Source of the DNA: Thalassotalea sediminis
GTDB lineage: Bacteria > Pseudomonadota > Gammaproteobacteria > Enterobacterales > Alteromonadaceae
Length of the DNA: 64,000 nt
Reading direction: 5' to 3'
Assembly: GCF_030295915.1 (NCBI RefSeq)
Contig: NZ_AP027361.1
Coordinates: 868,001 to 932,000, forward strand
The notes under the pieces were generated by a model, which did no database searches, was not told where the DNA came from, and saw nothing but the letters and a program-made list of their open reading frames with translations. Of this stretch, positions 36,398-44,533 are shown in pieces. The position numbers and the translations under genes were made by a program. Numbering within the stretch: position 1 is the stretch's first letter; every line of letters starts with the position of its first letter.

Positions 36398-37921
36398 ATG
36401 TCTATTTCAGGAAAAAATCTCATCGCTGGTGAATGGTCTGGTGATACAGAAGGTGGTTTTACTGCAATAAATGCTGTAGAAAATAAACCCATGGGTGTCA
36501 GATTTGCTGATGCGACGGAGCAAGAAGTAGAAACAGCTATCTTACAAGCGAATCAAGCTTTTGACAGTTATCATTTAATATCAGCTAAAAAACGAGCACA
36601 GTTTTTAAGAACTATTGGTGAAGAAATCATCGCTCTTGGTGATGAACTTGTCGATATGGCAACTGCTGAGACAGGGTTGCCTGTGATGCGAATAGAAGGG
36701 GAGCGTGGACGAACTGTAGGCCAACTTGGATTGTTTGCTGATTTACTTGAGTCAGGAGAATATCAAGGTGTCATTGACCATGCTGATGCAAACCGTCAAC
36801 CATTACCAAAGCCAGATACTCGTTTAGGGTATTTGCCGTTAGGCGTTGTCGGTGTTTTTGCCGCAAGTAATTTTCCTTTAGCGTTTTCAACTGCTGGTGG
36901 AGATACCGCATCAGCATTGGCTGCTGGTTGTCCTGTTGTGATGAAAGCGCATGCGGCACATCCTGGCACTGCCGAATTAGTCGCACAAGCGATCAGTCGT
37001 GCGATCAGTAAATGTGAATTGCATCCTGGTGTTTTTTCACTATTGCAAGGCAAAAACTATGGCATTGCTACACAAGTAGTGACACATCCATTAGTCAAAG
37101 CTGTTGGTTTCACTGGTTCTGAACGCGTTGGGATGATTTTGCAAAAGCAGATTAATGAACGCCCTGAGCCAATCCCTTTTTATGGCGAACTTGGCAGTAT
37201 AAATCCACAATTTATTTTACCTAGTAAATTAGCTAATCAAGCAAGTGAAACAGCGCAAGCATTGGTTGCATCATTAATGATGGGTCAAGGACAGTTTTGT
37301 ACAAGTCCTGGTATTTGGGTTTATATCGATGGTGAAGGAAGTGAAGAGTTTGAGGCTGCTGTTATTAACGCGATAAGTGACACGCAGGCTGGGGTTATGT
37401 TAACGCCTTCTATTGCACATGATTATAAAGAAACTATAGAGCATTGGCAGTCTTTACCTAAGGTTTCATTATTAGCGCAAGGGCAGCCAAGTAAAGCGCA
37501 TTTTTGTTCTGCAGCTGTTTTTGCAACTGACTTTGAGACGTTCAAAAAGACACCTGCGTTGAGTGAAGAAGTTTTTGGTGCATCCGCGTTAGTTGTACGT
37601 GTTGCTAATTTAGATGAAATGCTAGCGTTTATTCAGTTAATGAAAGGTAACTTAACTGCGAGTGTTCACGCTAATGATGCTGATTTACCTTTAAGTCAGT
37701 CTATCGTTGCACGTTTAGTACATAAAGTCGGTCGTGTTATCTACAACCAAATGCCAACCGGTGTTGAAGTATGTGCGTCGATGAATCATGGTGGACCATT
37801 TCCAGCGTCAACAGACGTTCGAACAACGTCTGTAGGGTCAGAAGCGATTAAACGCTTTCAACGTCCAATATGTTATCAGAACATGCCTCACGCATTATTA
37901 CCTGAGCTCTTAAGAGAGTAA
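36398..37921 (+). CDS. Aldehyde dehydrogenase, probable alpha-ketoglutarate semialdehyde dehydrogenase
   Basis: A 507-residue ALDH of the NADP-type semialdehyde subgroup: VVGVFAASNFPLAFSTAGGDTASALAAGCPVVMKAHAAHPGT, VGFTGSERVG, base Glu in YGELGSINPQFILP, and nucleophile Cys in GQGQFCTSPGIWV. It ends with PTGVEVCASMNHGGPFPAST, typical of 2,5-dioxovalerate dehydrogenases. It follows the epimerase by 29 bases and would give alpha-ketoglutarate, completing hydroxyproline breakdown. A strong terminator follows. Confidence 0.9.
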   Translation: MSISGKNLIAGEWSGDTEGGFTAINAVENKPMGVRFADATEQEVETAILQANQAFDSYHLISAKKRAQFLRTIGEEIIALGDELVDMATAETGLPVMRIEGERGRTVGQLGLFADLLESGEYQGVIDHADANRQPLPKPDTRLGYLPLGVVGVFAASNFPLAFSTAGGDTASALAAGCPVVMKAHAAHPGTAELVAQAISRAISKCELHPGVFSLLQGKNYGIATQVVTHPLVKAVGFTGSERVGMILQKQINERPEPIPFYGELGSINPQFILPSKLANQASETAQALVASLMMGQGQFCTSPGIWVYIDGEGSEEFEAAVINAISDTQAGVMLTPSIAHDYKETIEHWQSLPKVSLLAQGQPSKAHFCSAAVFATDFETFKKTPALSEEVFGASALVVRVANLDEMLAFIQLMKGNLTASVHANDADLPLSQSIVARLVHKVGRVIYNQMPTGVEVCASMNHGGPFPASTDVRTTSVGSEAIKRFQRPICYQNMPHALLPELLRE

Positions 37922-37935
37922 ATGTTCCCCTTTGT

Positions 37936-37967
37936 AAAGGAGCTATTTGAAATAGCTCCTTTTTTTT
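37936..37967 (+). terminator. Strong rho-independent terminator after the hydroxyproline genes
   Basis: AAAGGAGCTATTT-G-AAATAGCTCCTTT followed by a run of T, 15 bases after the stop. Confidence 0.9.
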
Positions 37968-38014
37968 AACGCACAAATGCTTATAATGGTCGCATCTTAA
38001 GTAGGAACACTTTT

Positions 38015-38680
38015 ATGAGCATAGTTTACAAAACACGTACCCAATTGGTTGTTGAAACCTTGAGGGAGAAAATTCTAAATGGCGAAATTAAAGCTGGTCA
38101 ACCGCTACGCCAAGCAGCGTTAGCAGACGAGTTAAACGTAAGCCGAATTCCTATCAGAGAAGCTTTATTGCAGCTGGAGGCTGAAGGTCTTGTTGCTTTT
38201 GAACCACATAAAGGAGCAACCGCAACTGAGTTGAATATTGACCAAGTTGATGAGCTGTTTGAATTGCGTGCAATGTTGGAGTCTGAATTATTAGCCGCAT
38301 CAATTCCAAATTTAAGTGAAGACGCGTTAGCACAGGCAACAGAACTATTAAGTAAATTGGATAAAGCATTAGGCAAAGAAAATGCTGCGAATACCTGGAG
38401 TGAGTTAAACTCTGATTATCATAACTGTTTGTATTCAGGTGCTAATCGCCCGCAAACGCAAGAGATTGTTAATACATTAAATAAAAATGCAGATCGTTAT
38501 ATTCGTATGCATTTGTTATGGGCTGGTGGTATTTCTAAAGCCGAATCTGAGCATAATGAATTATTAGCGCTTTGCAAATCCCGCAACATTGAAAAAGCGG
38601 TTGCTTTAATGAAACAGCATATTCTTGGTTCACGCGATGAGATTAAAGAGTTTTTATTAGAACGAGAAAATCTTCAATAA
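38015..38680 (+). CDS. GntR-family transcription regulator, FCD subfamily
   Basis: A 221-residue regulator. The winged helix-turn-helix is at about 5-70 (VVETLREKILNGEIKAGQPLRQAALADELNVSRIPIREALLQLEAEGLV) and the all-helical FCD ligand domain at about 80-215, with metal-ligand type residues in NSDYHNCLYS and ESEHNELL. FCD proteins usually repress catabolic genes and release DNA on binding the substrate. It has its own promoter after the hydroxyproline terminator and is the obvious candidate for the TTGTATACA-type sites at 30033 and 34277. It is the last gene of the region. Confidence 0.92.
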   Translation: MSIVYKTRTQLVVETLREKILNGEIKAGQPLRQAALADELNVSRIPIREALLQLEAEGLVAFEPHKGATATELNIDQVDELFELRAMLESELLAASIPNLSEDALAQATELLSKLDKALGKENAANTWSELNSDYHNCLYSGANRPQTQEIVNTLNKNADRYIRMHLLWAGGISKAESEHNELLALCKSRNIEKAVALMKQHILGSRDEIKEFLLERENLQ

Positions 38681-38704
38681 TATTATAATAAATATCAATA
38701 AGAT

Positions 38705-38742
38705 AAGCGCTGTCATTTTTGATGAAAAAAACAGCGTTTATT
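38705..38742 (+). terminator. Terminator after the GntR gene
   Basis: AAGCGCTGT pairs with ACAGCGTTT (one G-U) over a 17-base loop and runs into TTTATT. Confidence 0.65.
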
Positions 38743-38896
38743 GACTTTCGACCTACAAATCTATAGTATTCCCGCGCGTTTTTAACGCTAACCCTCTCAT
38801 TTCCATTTTTTCTTCTAAGCTTTATAGAGAGTACGCGGCGTTTTTTGTTATTTTTGCCAATAGCTGGCATGCCTTATACACACATACGGGAAACTC

Positions 38897-40453
38897 ATGT
38901 TTGAACTAAAAGCCAGTAAAGTTGGCAATTTAAAGAATGATGTATTGTCTGGACTCACTGTTGCTTTGGCATTGGTACCAGAAGCTGTTGCCTTTGCCTT
39001 TGTTGCAGGCGTTGACCCATTAGTGGGATTATATGCGGCCTTTATGGTTGGCCTTATCACCTCTATTTTTGGTGGTCGTCCTGGAATGATATCTGGAGCA
39101 ACGGGTGCGATGGCGGTAGTCATGGTAAGCCTTGTTGCCTTGCATGGCGTGGAGTACCTATTCGCTTGCGTTGTATTAACAGGTATATTGCAAATATTGG
39201 CTGGTATTTTTAGGTTAGGTAAGTTTATACGGTTAGTGCCGCATCCCGTAATGCTCGGTTTTGTAAATGGCTTGGCAATTGTTATTTTCTTAGCACAGCT
39301 TGGTCAATTTAAAGTTGCAAATGAGGAAGGTATTTTTGTTTGGATGCAAGGGAATCAGTTAACAACAATGCTTGGGTTGATCGCACTTACTATGGCGATA
39401 ATTCATTTTCTTCCAAAGTTAACTAAGGCCATTCCTTCGTCACTTGTCGCGATTATTGTGGTAACTGTGTTAGCACAAAGTTTAGATTTAGATGCGCGTA
39501 CGGTCGTTGATTATTTACGTGATATGACCAATGACCCTACTGCATCAATTGCTGGTGGGCTCCCGTCATTTTCTGTACCACAGGTGCCGTTAAACTTTGA
39601 AACGCTTCGTATTATATTTCCTTTCGCATTAGTTCTTGCTGCGATTGGTTTAATTGAGTCTTTATTAACATTAACCTTGATCGATGAATTAACTGGTACA
39701 CGTGGACGTGGTAACAAAGAATGTGTTGCCCAAGGTATGTCAAATACTGTCAATGGCTTTTTTGGTGGTATGGGGGGCTGTGCAATGATAGGGCAGTCTA
39801 TGATCAATGTTAATTCAGGTGGTCGTGGTCGGGCTTCTGGTATTACCGCAGCCTTAGGCTTACTCTTTTTTATCATGTTTGCCTCAGGGTTGATCGAACA
39901 AATACCGCTCGCAGCATTAGTAGGCGTTATGTTTATTGTGGTTATTGGTACGTTTGAATGGTCTAGTTTTCGTATCATGCGTAAGGTGCCTAAAGCTGAC
40001 GCCTTCGTGATTGTGCTTGTATCGGGCGTTACGGTTGCAACTGATTTAGCAATAGCGGTTGTTGTTGGTGTTATTGTGTCAGCACTTGTGTTTGCTTGGG
40101 AACACGCTAAACACGTTATTGTAAATCGTTATAAAGATGATAAAGGTTCGACCGTTTATGAAGTTAATGGCCCTTTATTTTTTGGTTCGGTATCTAGCTT
40201 TTTAGAGCAGTTTTCAATAGAAGATGATAGTGATGATGTTGTGATTGAATTCAAAAACTCTCGCGTTGCAGATCATTCCGCAATTGAAGCTATTGATACG
40301 TTAGCTGAGCGTTATATCGCTAAAGGTAAAACGATACACTTACGACACTTAAGCAATGAGTGTTTAGAGCTACTTGAAAAAGCGGGTGATTTAGTTGAAG
40401 TCAATGTGATTGAAGATCCCGATTATCATATCGCTAGTGATAAGCTCGCATAG
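38897..40453 (+). CDS. SulP family anion transporter with STAS domain
   Basis: A 518-residue inner-membrane transporter. Hydrophobic helices cover about 10-405, starting with the SulP hallmark [34 protein letters not shown] and including [29 protein letters not shown]-terminal STAS domain (about 430-510, [29 protein letters not shown]) is predicted to regulate transport. The family moves sulfate, bicarbonate or dicarboxylates. Marine members are often bicarbonate transporters, but I cannot assign the ion. It has no operon partner. Confidence 0.93.
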   Translation: MFELKASKVGNLKNDVLSGLTVALALVPEAVAFAFVAGVDPLVGLYAAFMVGLITSIFGGRPGMISGATGAMAVVMVSLVALHGVEYLFACVVLTGILQILAGIFRLGKFIRLVPHPVMLGFVNGLAIVIFLAQLGQFKVANEEGIFVWMQGNQLTTMLGLIALTMAIIHFLPKLTKAIPSSLVAIIVVTVLAQSLDLDARTVVDYLRDMTNDPTASIAGGLPSFSVPQVPLNFETLRIIFPFALVLAAIGLIESLLTLTLIDELTGTRGRGNKECVAQGMSNTVNGFFGGMGGCAMIGQSMINVNSGGRGRASGITAALGLLFFIMFASGLIEQIPLAALVGVMFIVVIGTFEWSSFRIMRKVPKADAFVIVLVSGVTVATDLAIAVVVGVIVSALVFAWEHAKHVIVNRYKDDKGSTVYEVNGPLFFGSVSSFLEQFSIEDDSDDVVIEFKNSRVADHSAIEAIDTLAERYIAKGKTIHLRHLSNECLELLEKAGDLVEVNVIEDPDYHIASDKLA

Positions 40454-40473
40454 TCGATAGTTTAGTTTATAAG

Positions 40474-40508
40474 GTCTATAGGTTATAGTTAGCCTATAGA
40501 CTCTTTGT
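40474..40508 (+). terminator. Terminator after the SulP gene
   Basis: GTCTATAGG and CCTATAGAC pair around a 10-base loop followed by TCTTTG. Confidence 0.65.
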
Positions 40509-40519
40509 TAGCGTAATTT

Positions 40520-40825
40520 ATGCAGTTAGAATTTTTTGATGTGCCAAGTCCATGTGTGGGCATCTGTCAGTCGGATGAGAAAGGCTATTGCCTGGGCTGT
40601 ATGCGTACTCGTGACGAGAGACAACATTGGATAAATTTAACCTCTGATGACAAGCAGAAAGTTATCAAACGTTGTATTCAGCGTAAAAAGCGTAAAGATG
40701 GCCAACTTAAGGCTAAAGAGAAAGACACTCCACAAGAAATACCTCAACCTTCACTATTTGATCCCCCTTCAAAAAAAATTGTAGAGAATAAAGATGATCT
40801 TGATTTTGGAGACTTTGAGCTTTAG
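40520..40825 (+). CDS. DUF1289 family Cys-rich protein
   Basis: A 101-residue protein. The DUF1289 signature is complete: SPCVGICQSDEKGYCLGCMRTRDERQHW, with four Cys likely to bind a metal or iron-sulfur cluster. A highly charged tail follows (RKKRKDGQLKAKEKDTPQE) and a short acidic end. The family is widespread in proteobacteria with no established function. It lies between the SulP gene and a histidine kinase. Confidence 0.88.
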   Translation: MQLEFFDVPSPCVGICQSDEKGYCLGCMRTRDERQHWINLTSDDKQKVIKRCIQRKKRKDGQLKAKEKDTPQEIPQPSLFDPPSKKIVENKDDLDFGDFEL

Positions 40826-40890
40826 CTAAATATCTATTTTTATTTTTCGACTATTATTAAAGATTATAGTTGTGATAAAGAGATCTAGGG

Positions 40891-42318
40891 TTGAAAGAAA
40901 AACATGCCAAGCCAAGCTACGAAGAACTAGAGCGAGAGCTTGTCGATCTTACCTATAGTGAAAAGCTTCAACATGCATTATTTCAAATTGCCTCAATCTC
41001 ACATGGCGAACTAGAGCTTGATAGTTTGTATCAACAGGTACATCGCATTGTAAATGAAGTAATAGACGCTACAAACTTTTTTATTGCCTTGTTAAATGAA
41101 GAAGAGCAACATATTCAAATTGTTTATTTTGTTGATGAAAAAGACTCTGGTGACAAAGACTTAACCGGTGAAATACTGCCTTTAGGGCAAGGTTTGACAT
41201 CTTTTGTGGTAAAAACTAGACAGCCACAGTTATTGAACCAACAACGAATCGCAGCATTGATTGAACAAGGTGAAATTAAAGAAGTATTAGGTTCTACTGA
41301 TTTTACCAGTTGGATTGGTGCACCGATGATCACAGGTGATACTTTTCATGGTGTGATTGTCGCGCAGACCTATAAAACTGCTGTCCACTACAATGAGCAC
41401 GAATTAAAAGTACTCGATTTTGTCGCAAATCAAATCGCTAGTGCGATAGAAAGCAATGTTAATGAGACCCAGAGACGCCATGCTCAGCAACGTTTAGCTG
41501 AGCAACATAGGCTGTTAGAACAAAAGAATAAACAGTTAACTTCGACGATAGATAATTTAAAGAAAACACGACAAGAGTTAGTGCAAAGAGAGAAGATGGC
41601 GTCGCTTGGGGGGTTAGTTGCGGGTATTGCACATGAAATAAATACACCATTAGGTATTTGCGTTACAGGGGTTAGCCACTTAATGGAAGAATTTAAGTAT
41701 ATTAAGCACAGTTACGAGCAACAGACGTTGTCTGAAGATGACTTAGTGGAATTTTTTGATGAATTGGAGCAAGGTTTAAAGATTCTAGAGACCAATACTA
41801 ATCGTGGCGCTTTATTGGTGAAAAGCTTCAAGCAAGTCGCTGTTGATCAATCCTCAAATAAATCTAGAGATATCAATATTAAAAATTATCTTGGCGAAAT
41901 TTTATTGTCTTTAAAACCAAAATTAAAACGTGTTAAGCATGAAGTTATCATAGATTGTCCAGATAATATTAATATTACTACCAATGCAGGTGCACTATCG
42001 CAAATATTAAGCAACTTGATTTTAAATTCACTTATTCATGGATTTGAAGACAAAGAGCATGGTCGTATTAAGATCAGCGTTCAAGATAAGCCCAAGGTAA
42101 TAAATTTACATTATGCAGATGATGGAAAAGGCTTAACATCTGAGCAAGTCGATTGTTTATTTGAGCCCTTTTTTACCACTAAACGTGGAGAAGGTGGCAG
42201 TGGTCTTGGAACACATTTAATTTATAATCTCGTCCAATCGCTCAATGGTAAAATCAAAGTTAAAAGTGAACTAGGTAAGGGGCTCGCATATCTTATTAGC
42301 CTACCCAAGTCGCTTTAG
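40891..42318 (+). CDS. Soluble GAF-domain histidine kinase
   Basis: A 475-residue cytoplasmic kinase without membrane helices. An N-terminal helix leads to a GAF sensor (about 40-185, IVYFVDEKDSGDKDLTGEILPLGQGLTSFVVKTRQP), a coiled coil, then H-box GLVAGIAHEINTPLGICVTGV. The ATP-binding motifs are SQILSNLILNSLIHGFED, DDGKGLT and GGSGLGTHLIYNLV. The start is TTG after TAGGG. Its catalytic half is close to that of the kinase at 31178 and both lack a receiver or adjacent regulator. GAF domains often bind heme, tetrapyrroles, nucleotides or small molecules; nothing here tells which. Confidence 0.9.
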   Translation: MKEKHAKPSYEELERELVDLTYSEKLQHALFQIASISHGELELDSLYQQVHRIVNEVIDATNFFIALLNEEEQHIQIVYFVDEKDSGDKDLTGEILPLGQGLTSFVVKTRQPQLLNQQRIAALIEQGEIKEVLGSTDFTSWIGAPMITGDTFHGVIVAQTYKTAVHYNEHELKVLDFVANQIASAIESNVNETQRRHAQQRLAEQHRLLEQKNKQLTSTIDNLKKTRQELVQREKMASLGGLVAGIAHEINTPLGICVTGVSHLMEEFKYIKHSYEQQTLSEDDLVEFFDELEQGLKILETNTNRGALLVKSFKQVAVDQSSNKSRDINIKNYLGEILLSLKPKLKRVKHEVIIDCPDNINITTNAGALSQILSNLILNSLIHGFEDKEHGRIKISVQDKPKVINLHYADDGKGLTSEQVDCLFEPFFTTKRGEGGSGLGTHLIYNLVQSLNGKIKVKSELGKGLAYLISLPKSL

Positions 42319-42427
42319 GTGCAGTCGCTTAAATTTAATTTTAGAGTTTGGCTGTATAGACTTAACCTAACTCACTGTTATGATCGAACTACGGACGTTT
42401 GTTAAAGTTAGCTGCTGGGTGTTCCGC

Positions 42428-43735
42428 TCATAATTTTAATTGGTACTTATTCAGCTTACGGTAAAGTGTTCTGACACTTACATTTAGCTGAGTAGCTAAG
42501 TCTTCAATATTACCTTCAAAAGTATTTGTTACTTCTGCTAAGTATTTTTTTTCCGCAGTCTCTAAGGTCATTAAGTTTGTATTTTCTTCAACTATATCTG
42601 GTAATTGAGTGAAACTAGTTTCTTGTATATATGGAGGTAAATCTTCAACACAGACAGTATCTTCATCAGACAATAAAACCGATTGTTCGATAATATTTCT
42701 TAATTCTCTAATATTTCCAGGAAAGTTATACTGCTCAAGAGCCAATAGTGCTTTGTCACTGTAGGTTTTATTTTTATATTCAGAATGATTTAAAAAGTAA
42801 ATTACCAGTGATTTAATGTCTACTTTCCGTTCTCTTAATGGTGGTAAGTAAATTGGAAAACCTGCTATTCGGTAATATAAGTCTTCTCTAAATAACCCTT
42901 TTTCCATCAGTTCTTTTAGATTTTTATGCGAAGCTGACAAAAACCTAAAGTCAGCCTTTTTCTGTTTTAAGCCGCCAACAGAGCGAAAGCTACGCGTTTC
43001 TAAAAGGCGTAATAGTTTTACCTGCATATTTAGCGGTACATCACCTATTTCATCAAAAAATACTGTACCGCCGTGAGCGATTTCTATTAGACCTTTTTTA
43101 GTGTGTGTCGCACCTGTAAAAGCGCCTTTTTCATGGCCAAATAATTCAGATTCAAACAAAGTTTCATTCAACCCGGTACATTCGATAATGACAAAAGGTT
43201 TTTCATTACGATGGCTGCCTTCATGTAGTGCCTTTGCCACGAGCTCTTTCCCAGTGCCTGTTTCGCCTTGCAGTAATACTGCTATGTCAGATTTAGCAGC
43301 GCGGTTGATCTGTTTTAGCATATGTTTGAATGGCTCGCTTTCGCCGATCATTTTATCTTTCGCGAGCTCAGCACTAGCAAAGTTGATTTGTTCTAAAATC
43401 TCTAAAAAACCGATGATTTTGCCATGTTCATTTTTGACCGGACGCATCAAAATATCACAAAACTGTTTACCTTGTTCTGTTTGGTGAATATGCACGACAC
43501 TAGTTGCTTTTTGGGATTGCATACAGGTTTTTATAGGGCAATCTTCACCATGCTGATCACAAGGGTTTTTGCTATTGTGAGATATTTCATGACAGCGACT
43601 TTTCCCGACAATCACCTTTTTGGTATATAAATCTTCATACGCTTTGTTAACTGCTCGAATACGATAATTTAAATCTAAAAAGATCACAGGTTTTTCAATG
43701 GCATTGATTGTTGACTGAATAATTGAATGCTGCAT
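42428..43735 (-). CDS. Sigma-54 activator with Cys-rich PAS domain, divergent from the cytochrome bd genes
   Basis: A 435-residue activator. The PAS domain (1-125) is unusual for its clustered Cys and His: C48-H49, C59, H62, C66, C71 and C93, suited to binding heme, an iron-sulfur cluster or another redox cofactor. The AAA+ domain has Walker A QGETGTGKE, the sigma-54 loop GAFTGA and GGTVFFDEIGD; a Fis-type HTH (IEDLATQLNVSVRTLYRKLNKY) ends the protein. No receiver domain, so the PAS is the sensor. It diverges from the heme protein and cyd genes, whose promoter has a -24/-12 element and upstream repeats. Redox or oxygen control of cytochrome bd is the natural inference. Confidence 0.9.
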   Translation of the reverse strand: MQHSIIQSTINAIEKPVIFLDLNYRIRAVNKAYEDLYTKKVIVGKSRCHEISHNSKNPCDQHGEDCPIKTCMQSQKATSVVHIHQTEQGKQFCDILMRPVKNEHGKIIGFLEILEQINFASAELAKDKMIGESEPFKHMLKQINRAAKSDIAVLLQGETGTGKELVAKALHEGSHRNEKPFVIIECTGLNETLFESELFGHEKGAFTGATHTKKGLIEIAHGGTVFFDEIGDVPLNMQVKLLRLLETRSFRSVGGLKQKKADFRFLSASHKNLKELMEKGLFREDLYYRIAGFPIYLPPLRERKVDIKSLVIYFLNHSEYKNKTYSDKALLALEQYNFPGNIRELRNIIEQSVLLSDEDTVCVEDLPPYIQETSFTQLPDIVEENTNLMTLETAEKKYLAEVTNTFEGNIEDLATQLNVSVRTLYRKLNKYQLKL

Positions 43736-43746
43736 AAGGCTTCTTT

Positions 43747-43780
43747 GACAAATATGGCGTTACTCTGTGTCAAATATGGC
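43747..43780 (+). promoter_or_regulatory. Direct-repeat upstream activator sites for the cyd promoter
   Basis: GACAAATATGGC (43747-43758) and GTCAAATATGGC (43769-43780) are direct repeats 22 bases apart, two helical turns. The second is within TGTGTCAAATATGGCACA, an imperfect palindrome. They lie some 65-95 bases upstream of the -24/-12 element, a usual distance for sigma-54 activator sites. Confidence 0.55.
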
Positions 43781-43843
43781 ACAAAATTTTACTGGTTAAT
43801 AGGTTTCTTTTCTTTTATTTAATTTAAGTTTAACGATTACAAC

Positions 43844-43859
43844 TGGTTACAGTGTTGCT
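43844..43859 (+). promoter_or_regulatory. Sigma-54 (-24/-12) promoter for the heme protein-cyd operon
   Basis: TGGTTACAGTGTTGCT has GG and GC separated by exactly ten bases and an intact TTGC, fitting the TGGCAC-N5-TTGCW consensus except for the CAC. Transcription would begin near 43870, about 50 bases before the ATG at 43919. Confidence 0.6.
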
Positions 43860-43918
43860 GCAACTTGAAATAAATCTTGATATTAGTTTGAATAACACAA
43901 TAAATTTCATGGATATTT

Positions 43919-44497
43919 ATGCCATCATTCAAATCAATATTGTCAATTTCGCTATTTTTGGTACTAGGTTTTTCGGCAACAGCTTCTGAATTGCAACTAG
44001 AAGAAGCTAAGCAAAAAATTCAAGTGTTTGCCAAAACCTTAAAAGGCAGTTTAACGTCAGCAGTTAAAACAGGAGGTCTTGGCGCTGGAGTGGAGATATG
44101 CCATAAGCAAGCACCTGAAATAGCTAAGAGCCTTTCAACAGATGGTTGGCAGGTATCTAGAACTAGTCTTAAACCAAGAAACCTTGAGAATAAGCCTGCG
44201 CCTTGGCAAAAATCTGTACTTGAAAAGTTTGAACAGCAAAAAGCTGCGGGTAAGCCTGTAACAGACTTGGCGTTTATAGAGCGCGATAACAATACATTTC
44301 TAATGGTAAAAGCCATTCCAACTGGCAAGCTTTGCTTGAATTGCCATGGCAAGTCTATAGACCCAACATTACAAGCAACCATTAATCGCTTATATCCCCA
44401 TGATCAGGCGACAGGCTTTTCTCTCGGTGATATTCGAGGCGCTTTTGTCATTCAAAAAGCACTTAACGATCAGAAAACTCAAGAACCAATTAACTAA
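43919..44497 (+). CDS. Exported mono-heme protein of the DUF3365 (Tll0287-like) family
   Basis: A 192-residue periplasmic protein with a signal peptide (ILSISLFLVLGFSATAS) and one c-heme site, CLNCHGKS. The DUF3365 pattern is present: ICHKQAPEIA early, then RTSLKPRNLENKPAPWQ and ERDNNTFLMVKAIPTGKLC. Family members are heme-binding sensor-like domains, often fused to kinases or cyclases in other bacteria. Here it is a free protein encoded 36 bases before cydA and under the same predicted sigma-54 promoter, so it may sense a redox ligand for, or donate electrons near, cytochrome bd. Confidence 0.87.
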   Translation: MPSFKSILSISLFLVLGFSATASELQLEEAKQKIQVFAKTLKGSLTSAVKTGGLGAGVEICHKQAPEIAKSLSTDGWQVSRTSLKPRNLENKPAPWQKSVLEKFEQQKAAGKPVTDLAFIERDNNTFLMVKAIPTGKLCLNCHGKSIDPTLQATINRLYPHDQATGFSLGDIRGAFVIQKALNDQKTQEPIN

Positions 44498-44533
44498 TTA
44501 TTAAAACAATTCCTAAAAATATGGAGATATATC

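Noticed and set aside
39511..39978. 155-codon minus-strand ORF inside the SulP gene
   Set aside because: Antisense shadow of a conserved transporter; Pro/Ile-rich composition without motif.
43776..43792. TGGCACAAAATTTTAC as the sigma-54 promoter of the cyd genes
   Set aside because: The -24 half is perfect but the -12 half lacks GC at the right spacing; the element at 43844 fits the spacing rule.
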